Source: Candidatus Brocadia sinica JPN1 (GTDB taxonomy: Bacteria > Planctomycetota > Brocadiia > Brocadiales > Brocadiaceae). Taken from it: a stretch of 64,000 nucleotides of DNA. A program made the position numbers and the translations under genes. The notes beneath the pieces were generated by a model. The model had not been told where the DNA came from and made no database searches. It saw only the letters and a program-made list of their open reading frames with translations. The stretch covers positions 3,159,052-3,223,051 of the forward strand of contig NZ_BAFN01000001.1 of assembly GCF_000949635.1 (NCBI RefSeq), written 5' to 3'. Each line of letters starts with the position of its first letter. The stretch's first letter is position 1. Positions 35,451-43,763 of this stretch are shown here, in pieces.

Positions 35451-35695
35451 AATATGACCTTGGTGCCATTGAAAAGGCCTTGCGTCACGGCGTGTTACGA
35501 CATGCTGAAAAAGGAAGAGGTCACGGCCTTACCGCCGTAAGGCGTTTTGTCAATCAATGGAACGGCAAACGCTCCATCCGCTCGGGAACTGCAAAACTCT
35601 CCATAATTCCTCAATGGGCTTGGGGGAAAGAGAGAGAACTCAATCTCACCCATTTCCCTGGTGTTCAGATCAGCATCCTTCTGCCGGAAATGTAA
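35447..35695 (+). pseudogene. Anti-sigma-type (HATPase_c) ATP-binding protein fragment
   Basis: From TTG at 35447 (overlapping the preceding stop) the 82 residues read MKYDLGAIEKALRHGVLRHA, EKGRGHGLTAVRRFVNQWNG, KRSIRSGTAKLSIIPQWAWG and a tail with FPGVQISILLPEM. The GRGHGL motif is the G-box of GHKL ATPases and FPGVQI-LLP a typical end. The N-terminal N-box is missing, so this is the C-terminal half of an ATPase. The STAS-like remnant before it fits as a former partner. Confidence 0.5.
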
Positions 35696-35828
35696 CTGAT
35701 GATTGACTTTTAGATAAGTAAAACTATAATTCAGGTAATATTAACTATAGAGGCAAGATTATGGCAACGATAACGAAAAAGGAACAAATAACAATACCCA
35801 AACCATTCAGATAAAATTGCTCTAAATT

Positions 35829-37051
35829 ATGATTTGCAAAAAATTGGGAAGACATCCAAGTCAACTGCAGATTTTTCTGTTCAAGAAGCTGTTCACATAC
35901 ATTTTATCATTGATAGTGCTGATAATAGTGTTGTCCTCGTCACTTTATGCTCAACACATTGCACGCCGATTGGGTCATCCCACCACACGTTTTGCCGACC
36001 CAATCCACACACCGGAGGATCTGCGTAATCGGTTTTCCTCGGAAGAGCTCAGGGCCGATATTGCTGTTATTGTAAGCCTATGCGACGGCTGGCAGGGCGA
36101 CATTGAGGATTTTTACCTCGCTGCAGCAACCGCGCCGATTACACCATTGCAGATACCCATCGGTGCCCGTTTGCCGGCTATGTCCGCACGCAAGAACGGC
36201 GAATTAATTCTGCACCGTGATGTACTTTGGATGGGCAATGAGCCGATCGACGCATATGAATTCTCTTTTTATTCAAAAGGCCGTCGTTACCGTTGTGTAA
36301 CGCCTAAGCTCTGTTGCAATTTCTGGGTCGAAGACCTTGGCCCGGACCAGCGCGCTCCTGTCCTGATAATCGAGTGCAACGCGCCGGACGCTGTTACTGT
36401 TAACCGTCCGGTGAAAGTTTGTCTGACGGTAAAGAATATCGGTGATGCACCGGACGAGTTGGTCACCGTAAAGCTACCGGTCCCCAGAGGTGCGATATTT
36501 GTCAGATCAACCGGCGAAACCAACGCAGCTGCGCGTCGCGTGGTCTGGCGCATCTCCAATCTTGTACCCGGGTCAAGCAAACAACTCTGCGCAAACTTCA
36601 ATGTGCAGCAATCCGGTTCCCTGACGTTTGAATCCTCCGCACGTGGAGTTGTCGCCCAGCCGGTGGAAACATGGTGCGCACCCGCGTCTCAGGCATACCG
36701 GCGGTTCTTTTTGAAGTTATTGACCTTGAGGACCCCATTGAAGTTGGCCATCAAGACACCTACGAACTTCGTGTGATCAATCAAGGTTCGACCACGCTCA
36801 CCAACGTAAAAATCGTTTGCACACTCGAACCCAGCCAGCAGTTCGTGTCGTGCGTCGGCGCAACGAATGGCCAAGCGCAAGGAAATACCATTGTAACGGA
36901 TCCTCTGGCCACGCTATCCCCGAAGGATACGGCCAAATGGCAAATTGTTGTCAAGTCCATTGCATCCGGAGATGTGCGCTTTACTGCTGAACTTGGGAGC
37001 GATCAATTCCAACGCCCCATAAAAGAAACCGAAGCAACCCGGCAATACTAA
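35829..37051 (+). pseudogene. Secreted repeat-domain (DUF11-like) surface protein, frameshifted
   Basis: The N-terminal frame starts MICKKLGRHPSQLQIFLFKK with a signal segment (FTYILSLIVLIIVLSSSLYA). Then a region typical of planctomycete secreted proteins (FYSKGRRYRCVTPKLCCNFW) and a DUF11-like beta domain (NRPVKVCLTVKNIGDAPDEL, VTVKLPVPRGAIFVRST). Near 36672 the frame is lost by one missing base; the + frame 36671 continues TRVSGIPAVLFEVIDLEDPI, EVGHQDTYELRVINQGSTTL and ends at 37051 after a second DUF11-like domain. Together about 407 residues. Such proteins are exposed on the cell surface. Decay and sequence error cannot be told apart. Confidence 0.65.
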
Positions 37052-37092
37052 ACTGCTACCGGTTTGCAGGGGGATACGGGTAAATTTGCGTT

Positions 37093-37197
37093 CATTTTGA
37101 AGAAATAGATAAGATATTAAAAGAATTAAAAAAGAATAGAAGTGAAGTTGTCTGGGATGCAATAACGAAAATGGACAATACTTACAGGAGGCAGTAA
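37093..37197 (+). pseudogene. Ribbon-helix-helix antitoxin remnant
   Basis: The frame reads EEIDKILKELKKNRSEVVWD and then AITKMDNTYRRQ with stop. KELKKNRSEVVWDAITK is like the second helix region of CopG/RHH antitoxins (KNRSEVVRDAI). The N-terminal beta-strand is lost. It precedes a PIN-domain remnant, which fits a broken toxin-antitoxin pair. Confidence 0.45.
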
Positions 37198-37204
37198 GCT
37201 ATAG

Positions 37205-37401
37205 AAAAGGGCAGAAAAGATTAAAAAGATTCGGCGTGATTTCTGGATAGAAGCCGGGGAGACCGAAGCTCTCTGGTTGGCGAGAAGACTTGATTGTGCA
37301 ATGGCAGTAGATGACGGACCAACAATAAAGGCGTGTAAGGTTATTGACCAGAGATTCACGACCGCGATTCATTTTTTGTTTTACTGTTTGCTGTCCGTTT
37401 A
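37205..37401 (+). pseudogene. PIN-domain (VapC-like) toxin remnant
   Basis: The frame reads KIRRDFWIEAGETEALWLAR, then RLDCAMAVDDGPTIKACKVI. GExEAxxLA and DDGPxIKA are the second and third acidic blocks of PIN nucleases. The first Asp region is missing and no start is visible, so the toxin is truncated at the N-terminus. It lies 7 bases after the antitoxin remnant and overlaps the end of the opposite PfkB gene by 3 bases. Confidence 0.5.
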
Positions 37402-38352
37402 GAAAGCCCTTTCCCCAAAAACGGATCCAAAACGTTTATTAAATGATTCGGGGGTAAAATGAAAATTTTGGGGCCCATATACTTCTACGCAATAGGCAGC
37501 ACAAACGGCCCCTATTTTCGCGGCATGAACGACATTATTTTTTGATACCATGAGCCCCTTGATTAACCCAGCCCTGTAAGCATCACCGGCCCCGGTAGGG
37601 TCATTTATCTGTTCCGCCTTGGCAACGGGAATATCAATGCTTCTGATTTTGTTATTTTCTTTAACCATGATAACGGAACCAAATTCTCCTTTTGTTACGA
37701 TGAGTGTTTTGGTCTTTTCTAAAATATCGTCGATCGACATGGAGGTTTTTTCCTGAATTAACTGCTGCTCATAGTCATTACAGATCAGGATTTTTGAACC
37801 ATGTATCATCTCCGTCAAAAGCTCTTGTGTCCAGGCAGGAAGGGATTGCCCGGGATCAAATATGTAATCAATCCCTTTCTTTTTATAGAGAGTTGAAAAA
37901 TTAACCATGTCGCCCAGATTTCCCGGTGCAACTATCGCAAGGGTCTTTTCGGGTATCACGAAATCAAAATTAACTTCGGAATTGAATTTCATCGCGCCGG
38001 GATTAAATGCGGTTATCTGATTGTCTGATTGATCAGTCGTTATATATGCACCGGCAGTGAGTTCCGTATTGATAATTTTAATGTGCTCTGTGGAAATTTT
38101 ATTCTTTTTTAGCCAGTTTCTGTAAGGTTCAAAGTCGCGTCCTCCGGTGGCTATTATGGTTGGATCTTCACCAAGCAGCGAAAGTGCGTAAGCAATATTG
38201 CCGGCTGTGCCTCCAAAATTCTCCATTAAACCGTTTATCATAAAACATACGTTGAGCATGTGAATCTTGTCTGGAAGTATGTGGTCAGAAAATTTTCCCG
38301 GAAAGTCCATAATCCTGTCGTAAGCCAATGAGCCGGAAACAAGAATGTTCAT
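37399..38352 (-). CDS. PfkB family carbohydrate/nucleoside kinase
   Basis: 317 residues, like adenosine and sugar kinases of the ribokinase fold. NFGGTAGNIAYALSLLG is the N-terminal PfkB signature and DPTGAGDAYRAGLIKGL the C-terminal one, in which the Asp of GAGD is the catalytic base. It phosphorylates a sugar or nucleoside hydroxyl with ATP in the cytoplasm. Overall wording (ILVSGSLAYDRIMDFPGKF) is nearest to adenosine-kinase-like proteins, but the substrate cannot be fixed. An AGGAGG site precedes the ATG on the - strand. Confidence 0.88.
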   Translation of the reverse strand: MNILVSGSLAYDRIMDFPGKFSDHILPDKIHMLNVCFMINGLMENFGGTAGNIAYALSLLGEDPTIIATGGRDFEPYRNWLKKNKISTEHIKIINTELTAGAYITTDQSDNQITAFNPGAMKFNSEVNFDFVIPEKTLAIVAPGNLGDMVNFSTLYKKKGIDYIFDPGQSLPAWTQELLTEMIHGSKILICNDYEQQLIQEKTSMSIDDILEKTKTLIVTKGEFGSVIMVKENNKIRSIDIPVAKAEQINDPTGAGDAYRAGLIKGLMVSKNNVVHAAKIGAVCAAYCVEVYGPQNFHFTPESFNKRFGSVFGERAF

Positions 38353-38684
38353 TTAGTCCCTCCTTCTTAGACTAATAAATCTTTGATATTAAATTAGGTT
38401 TTGTTTTGCTCTGCAAAACAAAACGACATTACCTTTTTCTGTTATTCCTGTGTAAACGGGAATCCAGATAAAAAGCGTCGGGATTCCCACTTTCGTGGGA
38501 ATGACATGATAAGAACAATCTACTTTAAAATTCCTTAGCATCAAGTCAGTACTACCAGCGTAGCTAGTGGCTCACTAGCCCTAAAAGGGCATTGTTACTG
38601 GTGTCCCTTAAGGGATACTCTCCGCTTTATTTTTTAATCTGGAATGCTCTCCATTTGCACGGTTATTAATGTACAATATACCTC
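38353..38684. other. Spacer with hairpins between the PfkB gene and IS3 element
   Basis: No gene is visible in 332 bases. ATTCCCAC (38483-38490), TTTC loop, GTGGGAAT (38495-38502) is a typical dispersed hairpin. GTTTTGCTCTGCAAAAC near 38400 and CTAGTGGCTCACTAG near 38563 add short palindromes. Confidence 0.45.
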
Positions 38685-38749
38685 TGTGCCAATAATAGTT
38701 GGACACTTTCCCATATATAGTTTAGTGTAGGGTGGGAAGGAGAAGATCT

Positions 38750-39241
38750 ATGAAAAATAGTAGTCCAATAAGTCTAAAAACAGATAACCTGTCTGTGGAA
38801 ACGGGAGGAGCCCGCAGGGCGACTGGAGTTTCCACAGACAGTGCAACCCAACCTGGTCATTTTCCTGATCCTGAGGTAACAGAGAAGGCTGTTCGCCGGA
38901 AATTCACCGCAGCATATAAACTCCGCATTCTTCAAGAGGCGGAGACATGTGCTACACAGGGTCAAATTGGGGCGCTTTTACGCCGTGAAGGACTCTACTC
39001 GTCCAATCTCACCACATGGCGTTGTCAACAGGAGAAAGGCGCCCTGGAATCGCTTTCCCCAAAACATCGCGGCTCAAAGGCGAAAAATATCGACCCCTCC
39101 GATCGTCGTATTGCTGAACTGGAAAAAGAAAACCGTCAACTTAAAGAGAAACTCAAACAGGCAGAAACTATTATTGACGTCCAAAAAAAACTCTCGGAAA
39201 TACTTCGGAGACCACTGGGTACAACAGGAGAGAAGATATGA
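38750..39241 (+). CDS. IS3 transposase OrfA (helix-turn-helix)
   Basis: 163 residues from ATG at 38750, which has GAAGGAGAAG as ribosome site; a GTG 18 bases earlier lacks one. The helix-turn-helix is in VRRKFTAAYKLRILQEAETC and IGALLRREGLYSSNLTTWRC, and a leucine-zipper-like helix follows (RIAELEKENRQLKEKLKQAE). The N-terminal 50 residues are variable. OrfA binds the IS ends and controls transposition. The stop overlaps the orfB start (ATGA), so translation is coupled rather than the usual programmed frameshift. Confidence 0.8.
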   Translation: MKNSSPISLKTDNLSVETGGARRATGVSTDSATQPGHFPDPEVTEKAVRRKFTAAYKLRILQEAETCATQGQIGALLRREGLYSSNLTTWRCQQEKGALESLSPKHRGSKAKNIDPSDRRIAELEKENRQLKEKLKQAETIIDVQKKLSEILRRPLGTTGEKI

Positions 39242-40221
39242 TGCGCGCCGCCGAATCTCTTGCTCAACATGTGTGCATCAAAAAGGCCTGCAAGGCACTG
39301 GGTATCCCAAGAGCGAGTTATTATTACTACCAAAAGTGCAAAAAAGACCTTTCTTGCAAAAGGGTATCTTCGACGCCTCCACTGGCATTGTCAGAGCAGG
39401 AACAGCAATCGGTTCTTGATATCTTCCATAGCGAACGCTTTCTTGATAAGGCCCCGCATGAGATGTATGCAACTTTGCTTGATGAAGGAACCTACCTGTG
39501 TTCCACGAGAACCATGTACCGTATCCTGAAAAAACATGGTGAAGTACGTGAAAGAAGAAACCAGGCGCTCAGACCCAATTACCAGAAGCCGGAGCTTCTG
39601 GCAACGGCTTCTAATCAGGTATGGTCATGGGATATAACAAAACTCAGAGGACCTGCAAAGCGGACATATTTCTATCTCTATGTCATTCTCGACATCTTCA
39701 GCCGTTATGTGGTCGGATAGATGGTTGCGCACCGTGAACAGGCCATATTGGCACAACGGCTTATCGCTGATACCTGTAAAAAACAGGCTATCAAGCCTGA
39801 ACAACTGGTGATCCACGCTGATCGCGGCCCAAGCATGACATCCAAGCCTGTGGCGTTTCTTCTGTCTGATCTGGGAATAACAAAAAGCCATTCTCGTCCT
39901 TACGTCAGTAACGACAACCCCCTACTCGGAGTCACATTTAAAACCCTCAATTACGGGCCGGATTTTCCGGATAATTTCGGCTCAATTGAGGATGCCAGGG
40001 TCTTTTGTAAGAACTTCTTTACCTGGTACAATAGAGGACATCATCATTCCGGCATCGGACTTTTGAAACCGGAAGACGTCCACTATGGACGTACGGACCA
40101 AATTATGAAAGAATGGAGTCTTGTCTTAAAAACCGCCTTTGAAAATCACCCTGAACGATTCAGAGGTATACCGCCATGTATGCCTATGGCTGCCTGGATT
40201 AATCAACCAAAACAAGATTAG
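39238..40221 (+). pseudogene. IS3 transposase OrfB with in-frame stop and masked catalytic Glu
   Basis: The N-terminal frame (39238-39720) has an HTH_21 domain (CIKKACKALGIPRASYYYYQ) and the first catalytic Asp in VWSWDITKLRG. At 39718-39720 the expected Trp codon is TAG (SRYVVG-stop-MVAHREQ). The next frame goes on with the second Asp in HADRG. The third motif should read DNPYSESQFK, but reads DNPLLGVTFK because of one extra C in CCCCC (39918-39922) and one missing A near 39935; the 15 bases between are read out of frame, losing the Glu. Full length would be 327 residues. Unless TAG is read through it yields only 160 residues. Confidence 0.85.
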
Positions 40222-40702
40222 ACTCTGCCTTTAGAGTCTAAATTATTTAAAAAAGTGTCTAATTTTCATTGACATATTCCAAATTGGTTCCATTTTAATG
40301 TCTCCTTTCTCTAGAAAGTCTCCAATAAAAAATCGCACAATATTCCACAGAGAATTAAAAAGGAAAATTTAACAGGAAAAGACTATTTACAGAAATTGGT
40401 GACACATTGGCGACGGTATTTTCGAATGTTGAAAAGTTGTAAGTATCTGTAAATTAAAATGTTAAAAAATGCCGAAGCAGGGAGTTGAACCCTGACCCCG
40501 TTGCCGGGACTAGACCCTGAATCTAGCGCGTCTGCCAATTCCGCCACTTCGGCTGATAAGAAATCGAGAGCAATGATTTTAAAGAATAAAAATAGTCAAG
40601 TCAATGGAATTTTAATAAATTGACCTTGCATTACTGTTGACAATCTGTTACGATTCCCCATTATTTTTGGTTATTTGACAATTATTTATTTGGTAGTATA
40701 AA
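40222..40702. other. Spacer with IS end, tRNA-Leu and smpB leader
   Basis: The IS right end is at about 40274. AT-rich DNA (40275-40470) has no gene. The tRNA-Leu gene occupies 40471-40553, opposite to smpB, and the remaining 149 bases form the divergent promoter space. Confidence 0.5.
40471..40553 (-). tRNA. tRNA-Leu (anticodon CAG)
   Basis: On the - strand the 83-nt RNA starts GCCGAAGTGGCGGAATTGGC and ends CTGCTTCGGC. The 7-bp acceptor stem GCCGAAG/CTTCGGC closes. The anticodon arm is CTAGA-TTCAGGG-TCTAG, giving loop TTCAGGG and anticodon CAG, reading Leu CUG. A long variable arm (TCCCGGCAACGGGGTC region) marks a class II tRNA, and the T arm is CAGGG-TTCAACT-CCCTG. CCA is not encoded. A short T-rich stretch (ATTTTTTAAC) follows and may end transcription. 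Confidence 0.95.
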
Positions 40703-41140
40703 ATGGAAATTATTGCCAAGAACAGAAAAGCGTATTTCCAATATGAAATTCTGGAAAAGTTTGAGGCGGGCATTGTGCTTACAGGAACAGAAGTCAAATC
40801 GATCCGGAATAAGGATGTAAGTATCAATGAAAGCTTTGCTCACATTGATAATGGAGAAGTTTTTATTCACGAAATGCATATTGGACAATATAAACAGGGG
40901 AATAGACAAAATCACGAGCCGAAAAGGGTTAGAAAACTGCTTTTACACAAAAGAGAAATCAGTAAGATAATCGGGAAGGTTACACAAAAGGGATATACGA
41001 TGGTTCCACTATCTTTATATTTTAAGGAAGGTATAGTAAAGGTGGAACTTGCCCTTGTGAGAGGCAAGACGACTATTGATAAACGTGAGGATATTAAAAA
41101 ACGCACCATAGAGAGGGAAATCCAGAGAGCCATGAGATAA
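40703..41140 (+). CDS. smpB: SsrA-binding protein
   Basis: 145 residues. It reads IAKNRKAYFQYEILEKFEAG, IVLTGTEVKSIRNKDVSINE, SFAHIDNGEVFIHEMHIGQY and ends DKREDIKKRTIEREIQRAMR; these are SmpB signatures (GxExKSxR, basic tail with DKRxxxKxR). It carries tmRNA into stalled ribosomes for trans-translation. No tmRNA gene was recognised next to it. The response-regulator-like gene follows 49 bases later. Confidence 0.95.
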   Translation: MEIIAKNRKAYFQYEILEKFEAGIVLTGTEVKSIRNKDVSINESFAHIDNGEVFIHEMHIGQYKQGNRQNHEPKRVRKLLLHKREISKIIGKVTQKGYTMVPLSLYFKEGIVKVELALVRGKTTIDKREDIKKRTIEREIQRAMR

Positions 41141-41189
41141 TTTTGGAATTCTTTATGGCAGACCCGCAAGAGAAAGTGAAAGGGGGAAT

Positions 41190-41609
41190 ATGCCTCCTGT
41201 AAGGATATTGATTGTAGAAGATGAACGTCAGACAGTTGATGCGTTAAGGGATTTGTTTGAACAGAATGGCTACGAAACTGAAGTTGCCCTTAATAAACAA
41301 GTGGCATTAGCCATACTCCAGGAAAGGAAAATGGATCTTGCAATCATAAGCACCAAGGTCCAGGAGATTTCTGGTTTAGAAATACTGTACGAAATAAAAA
41401 AGATAATTCCAAACATACCTATTATTGTGGTCAGTGACCAAAAATCAAAACGAATTGAATCTTCTTTCATGAAAGCAGGCGCAAATGTTTTTCTTGCAAA
41501 ACCTTTAGAATCATTGTTCGTCTTGCAAACGATAGAAAATTTATTAATAGCTCGATTTGCCATTGCCACACCAAAAAAAACAAAGTCGTACTCAAAAAGC
41601 AAGAAATAA
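41190..41609 (+). CDS. Receiver-domain protein lacking the phosphoacceptor Asp
   Basis: 139 residues forming a CheY-like receiver, with a short Lys/Ser-rich tail. The metal-binding acidic pair is present (LIVEDER, E10 D11) and so is the Lys in FLAKPLE. The phosphoacceptor block reads MDLAIISTKVQEISGLEI where a normal one reads DLVILDxxMPxxxG, so the Asp is Ser (residue about 54). It can probably not be phosphorylated in the usual way and is a pseudo-receiver. It has no output domain and overlaps no kinase; the carboxypeptidase gene follows 25 bases after the stop, suggesting co-transcription. Confidence 0.8.
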   Translation: MPPVRILIVEDERQTVDALRDLFEQNGYETEVALNKQVALAILQERKMDLAIISTKVQEISGLEILYEIKKIIPNIPIIVVSDQKSKRIESSFMKAGANVFLAKPLESLFVLQTIENLLIARFAIATPKKTKSYSKSKK

Positions 41610-41634
41610 TTTCTTTCTCGTTCCTGTAAGATTT

Positions 41635-43128
41635 ATGCATTGTTTCAAGTTAAATGTAAGAGTATGTTTTCAGACCTTTGCATTTTTCTTCATGTTTGGC
41701 GCAATTTTTACCGCCATTCTCGAAGCAAAAGTAATAAATCCCGGCAATCTCAACAATCGCCTCCAACTTCTTCTGTTAAAAAATCCATCTCTTAAAAATG
41801 TGTCGTACGGTATTAGCATTGTTTCCTTAAAAAAGAACTCTTCCCTCTTCAATTACCGAAGCAATGATTTATTCAGTGTTGCTTCCAATATGAAACTTCT
41901 TACCACTTCAGCAGCCCTGGACTATCTGGGACCAGATTTTGAGTATAAAACAATTATTAAAACCAATGGTAGAATAGCGACCTCAGGGGAACTGAACGGA
42001 GATATTATTATAAAAGGAAGTGGCGATCCGAATATTTCAGGGAGATTTTACGGAGGGAATATCTTAGCCATTCCGGAATCCTGGGCACAGGCTGTCAGAA
42101 ACCGGGGTATTTGTGCAATTACGGGAGACATCATAGCGGACGACACTATATTCGATCGTATGTATGTTAATCATGATTGGCCGCAAAACCAGTTGTCGGC
42201 GTGGTATTGCGCCCCAAGCTGTGGGTTATCTTTTAATGATAATTGTGTCGATATCACGGTCATTCCGGACAAAAAACCGGGGAGAGTTGTAACACTTTTA
42301 ATAGAACCGGGCACTTCGTATTTTACCATCTTTAATAGCTGTGTTTCTACAACCAACAAAAAGGAACACACGTATTCTATCCATCGGAAACCTGATACGA
42401 ACCATCTGTTTGTCAAGGGAAAGTTCTGGGTCAATGCATCTCCTGAAAAGACGTGGGTGACGGTACATAATCCGGCGCTTTATCTCGCAACTGTCTTTAA
42501 GGAAATTCTCGAAAAGAACGGTATTGCAGTGCATGGGAATGTTCGATTGATTGATGAGAGTGATTCGGTTAAACCCGATTGGGAAATAATTACACAAACC
42601 ACATCTACAATGGAACAGACCGTTTTCGTAACGAATAAACAGAGCCAAAACTTTTATGCCGAACAGATAATAAAAACCCTGGGAGCACAAATAAAGGGCA
42701 GAGGGACTTTAGAGGCTGGGACAGAGGTTATCCAGGAATTTATGACCAAATTAGGTTTTCAGCCTGAGGAATATCAGATTGATGATGGATGCGGTTTGTC
42801 GAAAAATAACCGGCTTTCACCCAAAATGATAACTACTCTTCTTGCATATATGAGTAAGCATCCGCACGCAAAGGTGCTGTGGGATTCTTTGCCCGCTTCA
42901 GGTACAGACGGAGGGTTACGGAGGCGAATGATTTCTCCGCGATACAAAAATAAAATACATGCAAAAACCGGCTATATTGCAAAGACATCAGCGCTTTCCG
43001 GATATATCGATGCCTCGCAGGGAGATATACTTGTCTTTTCAATTCTTGTGAACAATTTCAAAAATCTCAGTAAGGTCATGAAACTACAGGATGATATTTG
43101 CCAAACTTTAATAGATTGTTACAATTAA
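41635..43128 (+). CDS. dacB: D-alanyl-D-alanine carboxypeptidase/endopeptidase (PBP4 type)
   Basis: 497 residues from ATG at 41635; an earlier in-frame ATG at 41557 lies within the preceding gene. The N-terminus is hydrophobic (FQTFAFFFMFGAIFTAILEA), a signal peptide or anchor. Penicillin-binding motifs: SxxK as SNMK in SVASNMKLLTTSAALDYLGP, SxN as SKN in DDGCGLSKNNRLSPK, and KTG in IHAKTGYIAKTSALSGYID. The PBP4-type insert domain lies between. It trims or cuts peptidoglycan cross-bridges in the periplasm, in line with the presence of a thin murein in anammox planctomycetes. Confidence 0.9.
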   Translation: MHCFKLNVRVCFQTFAFFFMFGAIFTAILEAKVINPGNLNNRLQLLLLKNPSLKNVSYGISIVSLKKNSSLFNYRSNDLFSVASNMKLLTTSAALDYLGPDFEYKTIIKTNGRIATSGELNGDIIIKGSGDPNISGRFYGGNILAIPESWAQAVRNRGICAITGDIIADDTIFDRMYVNHDWPQNQLSAWYCAPSCGLSFNDNCVDITVIPDKKPGRVVTLLIEPGTSYFTIFNSCVSTTNKKEHTYSIHRKPDTNHLFVKGKFWVNASPEKTWVTVHNPALYLATVFKEILEKNGIAVHGNVRLIDESDSVKPDWEIITQTTSTMEQTVFVTNKQSQNFYAEQIIKTLGAQIKGRGTLEAGTEVIQEFMTKLGFQPEEYQIDDGCGLSKNNRLSPKMITTLLAYMSKHPHAKVLWDSLPASGTDGGLRRRMISPRYKNKIHAKTGYIAKTSALSGYIDASQGDILVFSILVNNFKNLSKVMKLQDDICQTLIDCYN

Positions 43129-43135
43129 AAATTAT

Positions 43136-43759
43136 ATGAGTGAACATATTAAAAAAGTCTATTCTTTCTATTCATGGATTTATGATGCCTTTTTTGGAAA
43201 AATTTTCGAGCATGGAAGATACTCCGCTTTTCATATGATGAACGTAAGGCCGGACGAAACCATACTTGAAGTTGGCGTGGGAACCGGATTATCATTGCCT
43301 TTGTATCCAAAGGATACCAGGGTGGTTGGAATAGATATCAGTCAGGAGATGCTGGATAAAGCAGAGCGTAAGAAACAGTATTATAATTTATCCCATGTAA
43401 ATCTCTCTACCATGGATGCGTCGTCCATGTCCTTTGCGGATAATACCTTTGATAAAGTCATTGCCTCTCATGTAATAACGGTAGTGCCTGACCCTTTGCG
43501 TACGTTAAAAGAGATAAAAAGGGTGTGCAAAAAGGAGGGGGAGATTTTTATACTGAATTATACAGGTTGCAATAACAAATTTATCTCCCGTTTTGAAAAA
43601 TTCATTTCTCCATTCCGGGATAAGGTAGGTTTAGGAAAGCACATCAATCTCGATGAATTGTTACGGGATACGCATCTCAGCATACTCTGCGAGCAGCAAG
43701 TCAATTTCCTGGGGATGTGCCGGTTGATAAAATGTAAAAGCAGTCCTTTCCTGGCCTAA
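43136..43759 (+). CDS. Class I SAM-dependent methyltransferase (PmtA-like)
   Basis: 207 residues. The SAM-binding motif I is ETILEVGVGTGLSLPLYPKD, motif II VVGIDISQEMLDKAERKKQY, then FDKVIASHVITVVPDPLRTL and FILNYTGCNNKFISRFEKFI. The N-terminal VYSFYSWIYDAFFGKIFEHG and overall pattern are like phosphatidylethanolamine N-methyltransferases of the PmtA type. Membrane lipid methylation is a reasonable guess. It is 7 bases after dacB and ends tail-to-tail 4 bases before the ugd end. Confidence 0.8.
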   Translation: MSEHIKKVYSFYSWIYDAFFGKIFEHGRYSAFHMMNVRPDETILEVGVGTGLSLPLYPKDTRVVGIDISQEMLDKAERKKQYYNLSHVNLSTMDASSMSFADNTFDKVIASHVITVVPDPLRTLKEIKRVCKKEGEIFILNYTGCNNKFISRFEKFISPFRDKVGLGKHINLDELLRDTHLSILCEQQVNFLGMCRLIKCKSSPFLA

Positions 43760-43763
43760 GTAG

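Larger units (their letters stand above)
35163..35828. other. Spacer with remnants of a STAS-like / ATPase pair
   Basis: Between tatC and the surface protein (34956-35828) no complete gene is visible. Fragments on the + strand at 35190-35450 and 35447-35695 are listed separately. The last 130 bases (35696-35828) hold GGCAACGATAACGAAAAAGG and AT-rich sequence with no recognisable gene; a short antitoxin-like phrase (ATGGCAACGATAACG) starts at 35761. Confidence 0.35.
38685..40274 (+). mobile_element. IS3-family insertion sequence, copy 1
   Basis: Ends are imperfect inverted repeats: left TGTGCCAATAATAGTTGGAC then ACTTT; right, read inward, TGTCAATGAAAATTAGACAC then TTT. Inside are orfA (38750-39241) and orfB (39238-40221) in the classical overlapping IS3 layout. 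orfB carries an in-frame TAG and a pair of compensating indels that remove the catalytic Glu, so the element cannot transpose by its own enzyme. A truncated second copy with the same defects lies at 62284-63015 in opposite orientation. No obvious target duplication was found (left flank CTC, right flank TAT). Confidence 0.8.

Noticed and set aside
40703-40703. tmRNA (ssrA) expected near smpB
   Set aside because: The spacer on both sides contains only tRNA-Leu and AT-rich DNA; no tmRNA ends were seen.
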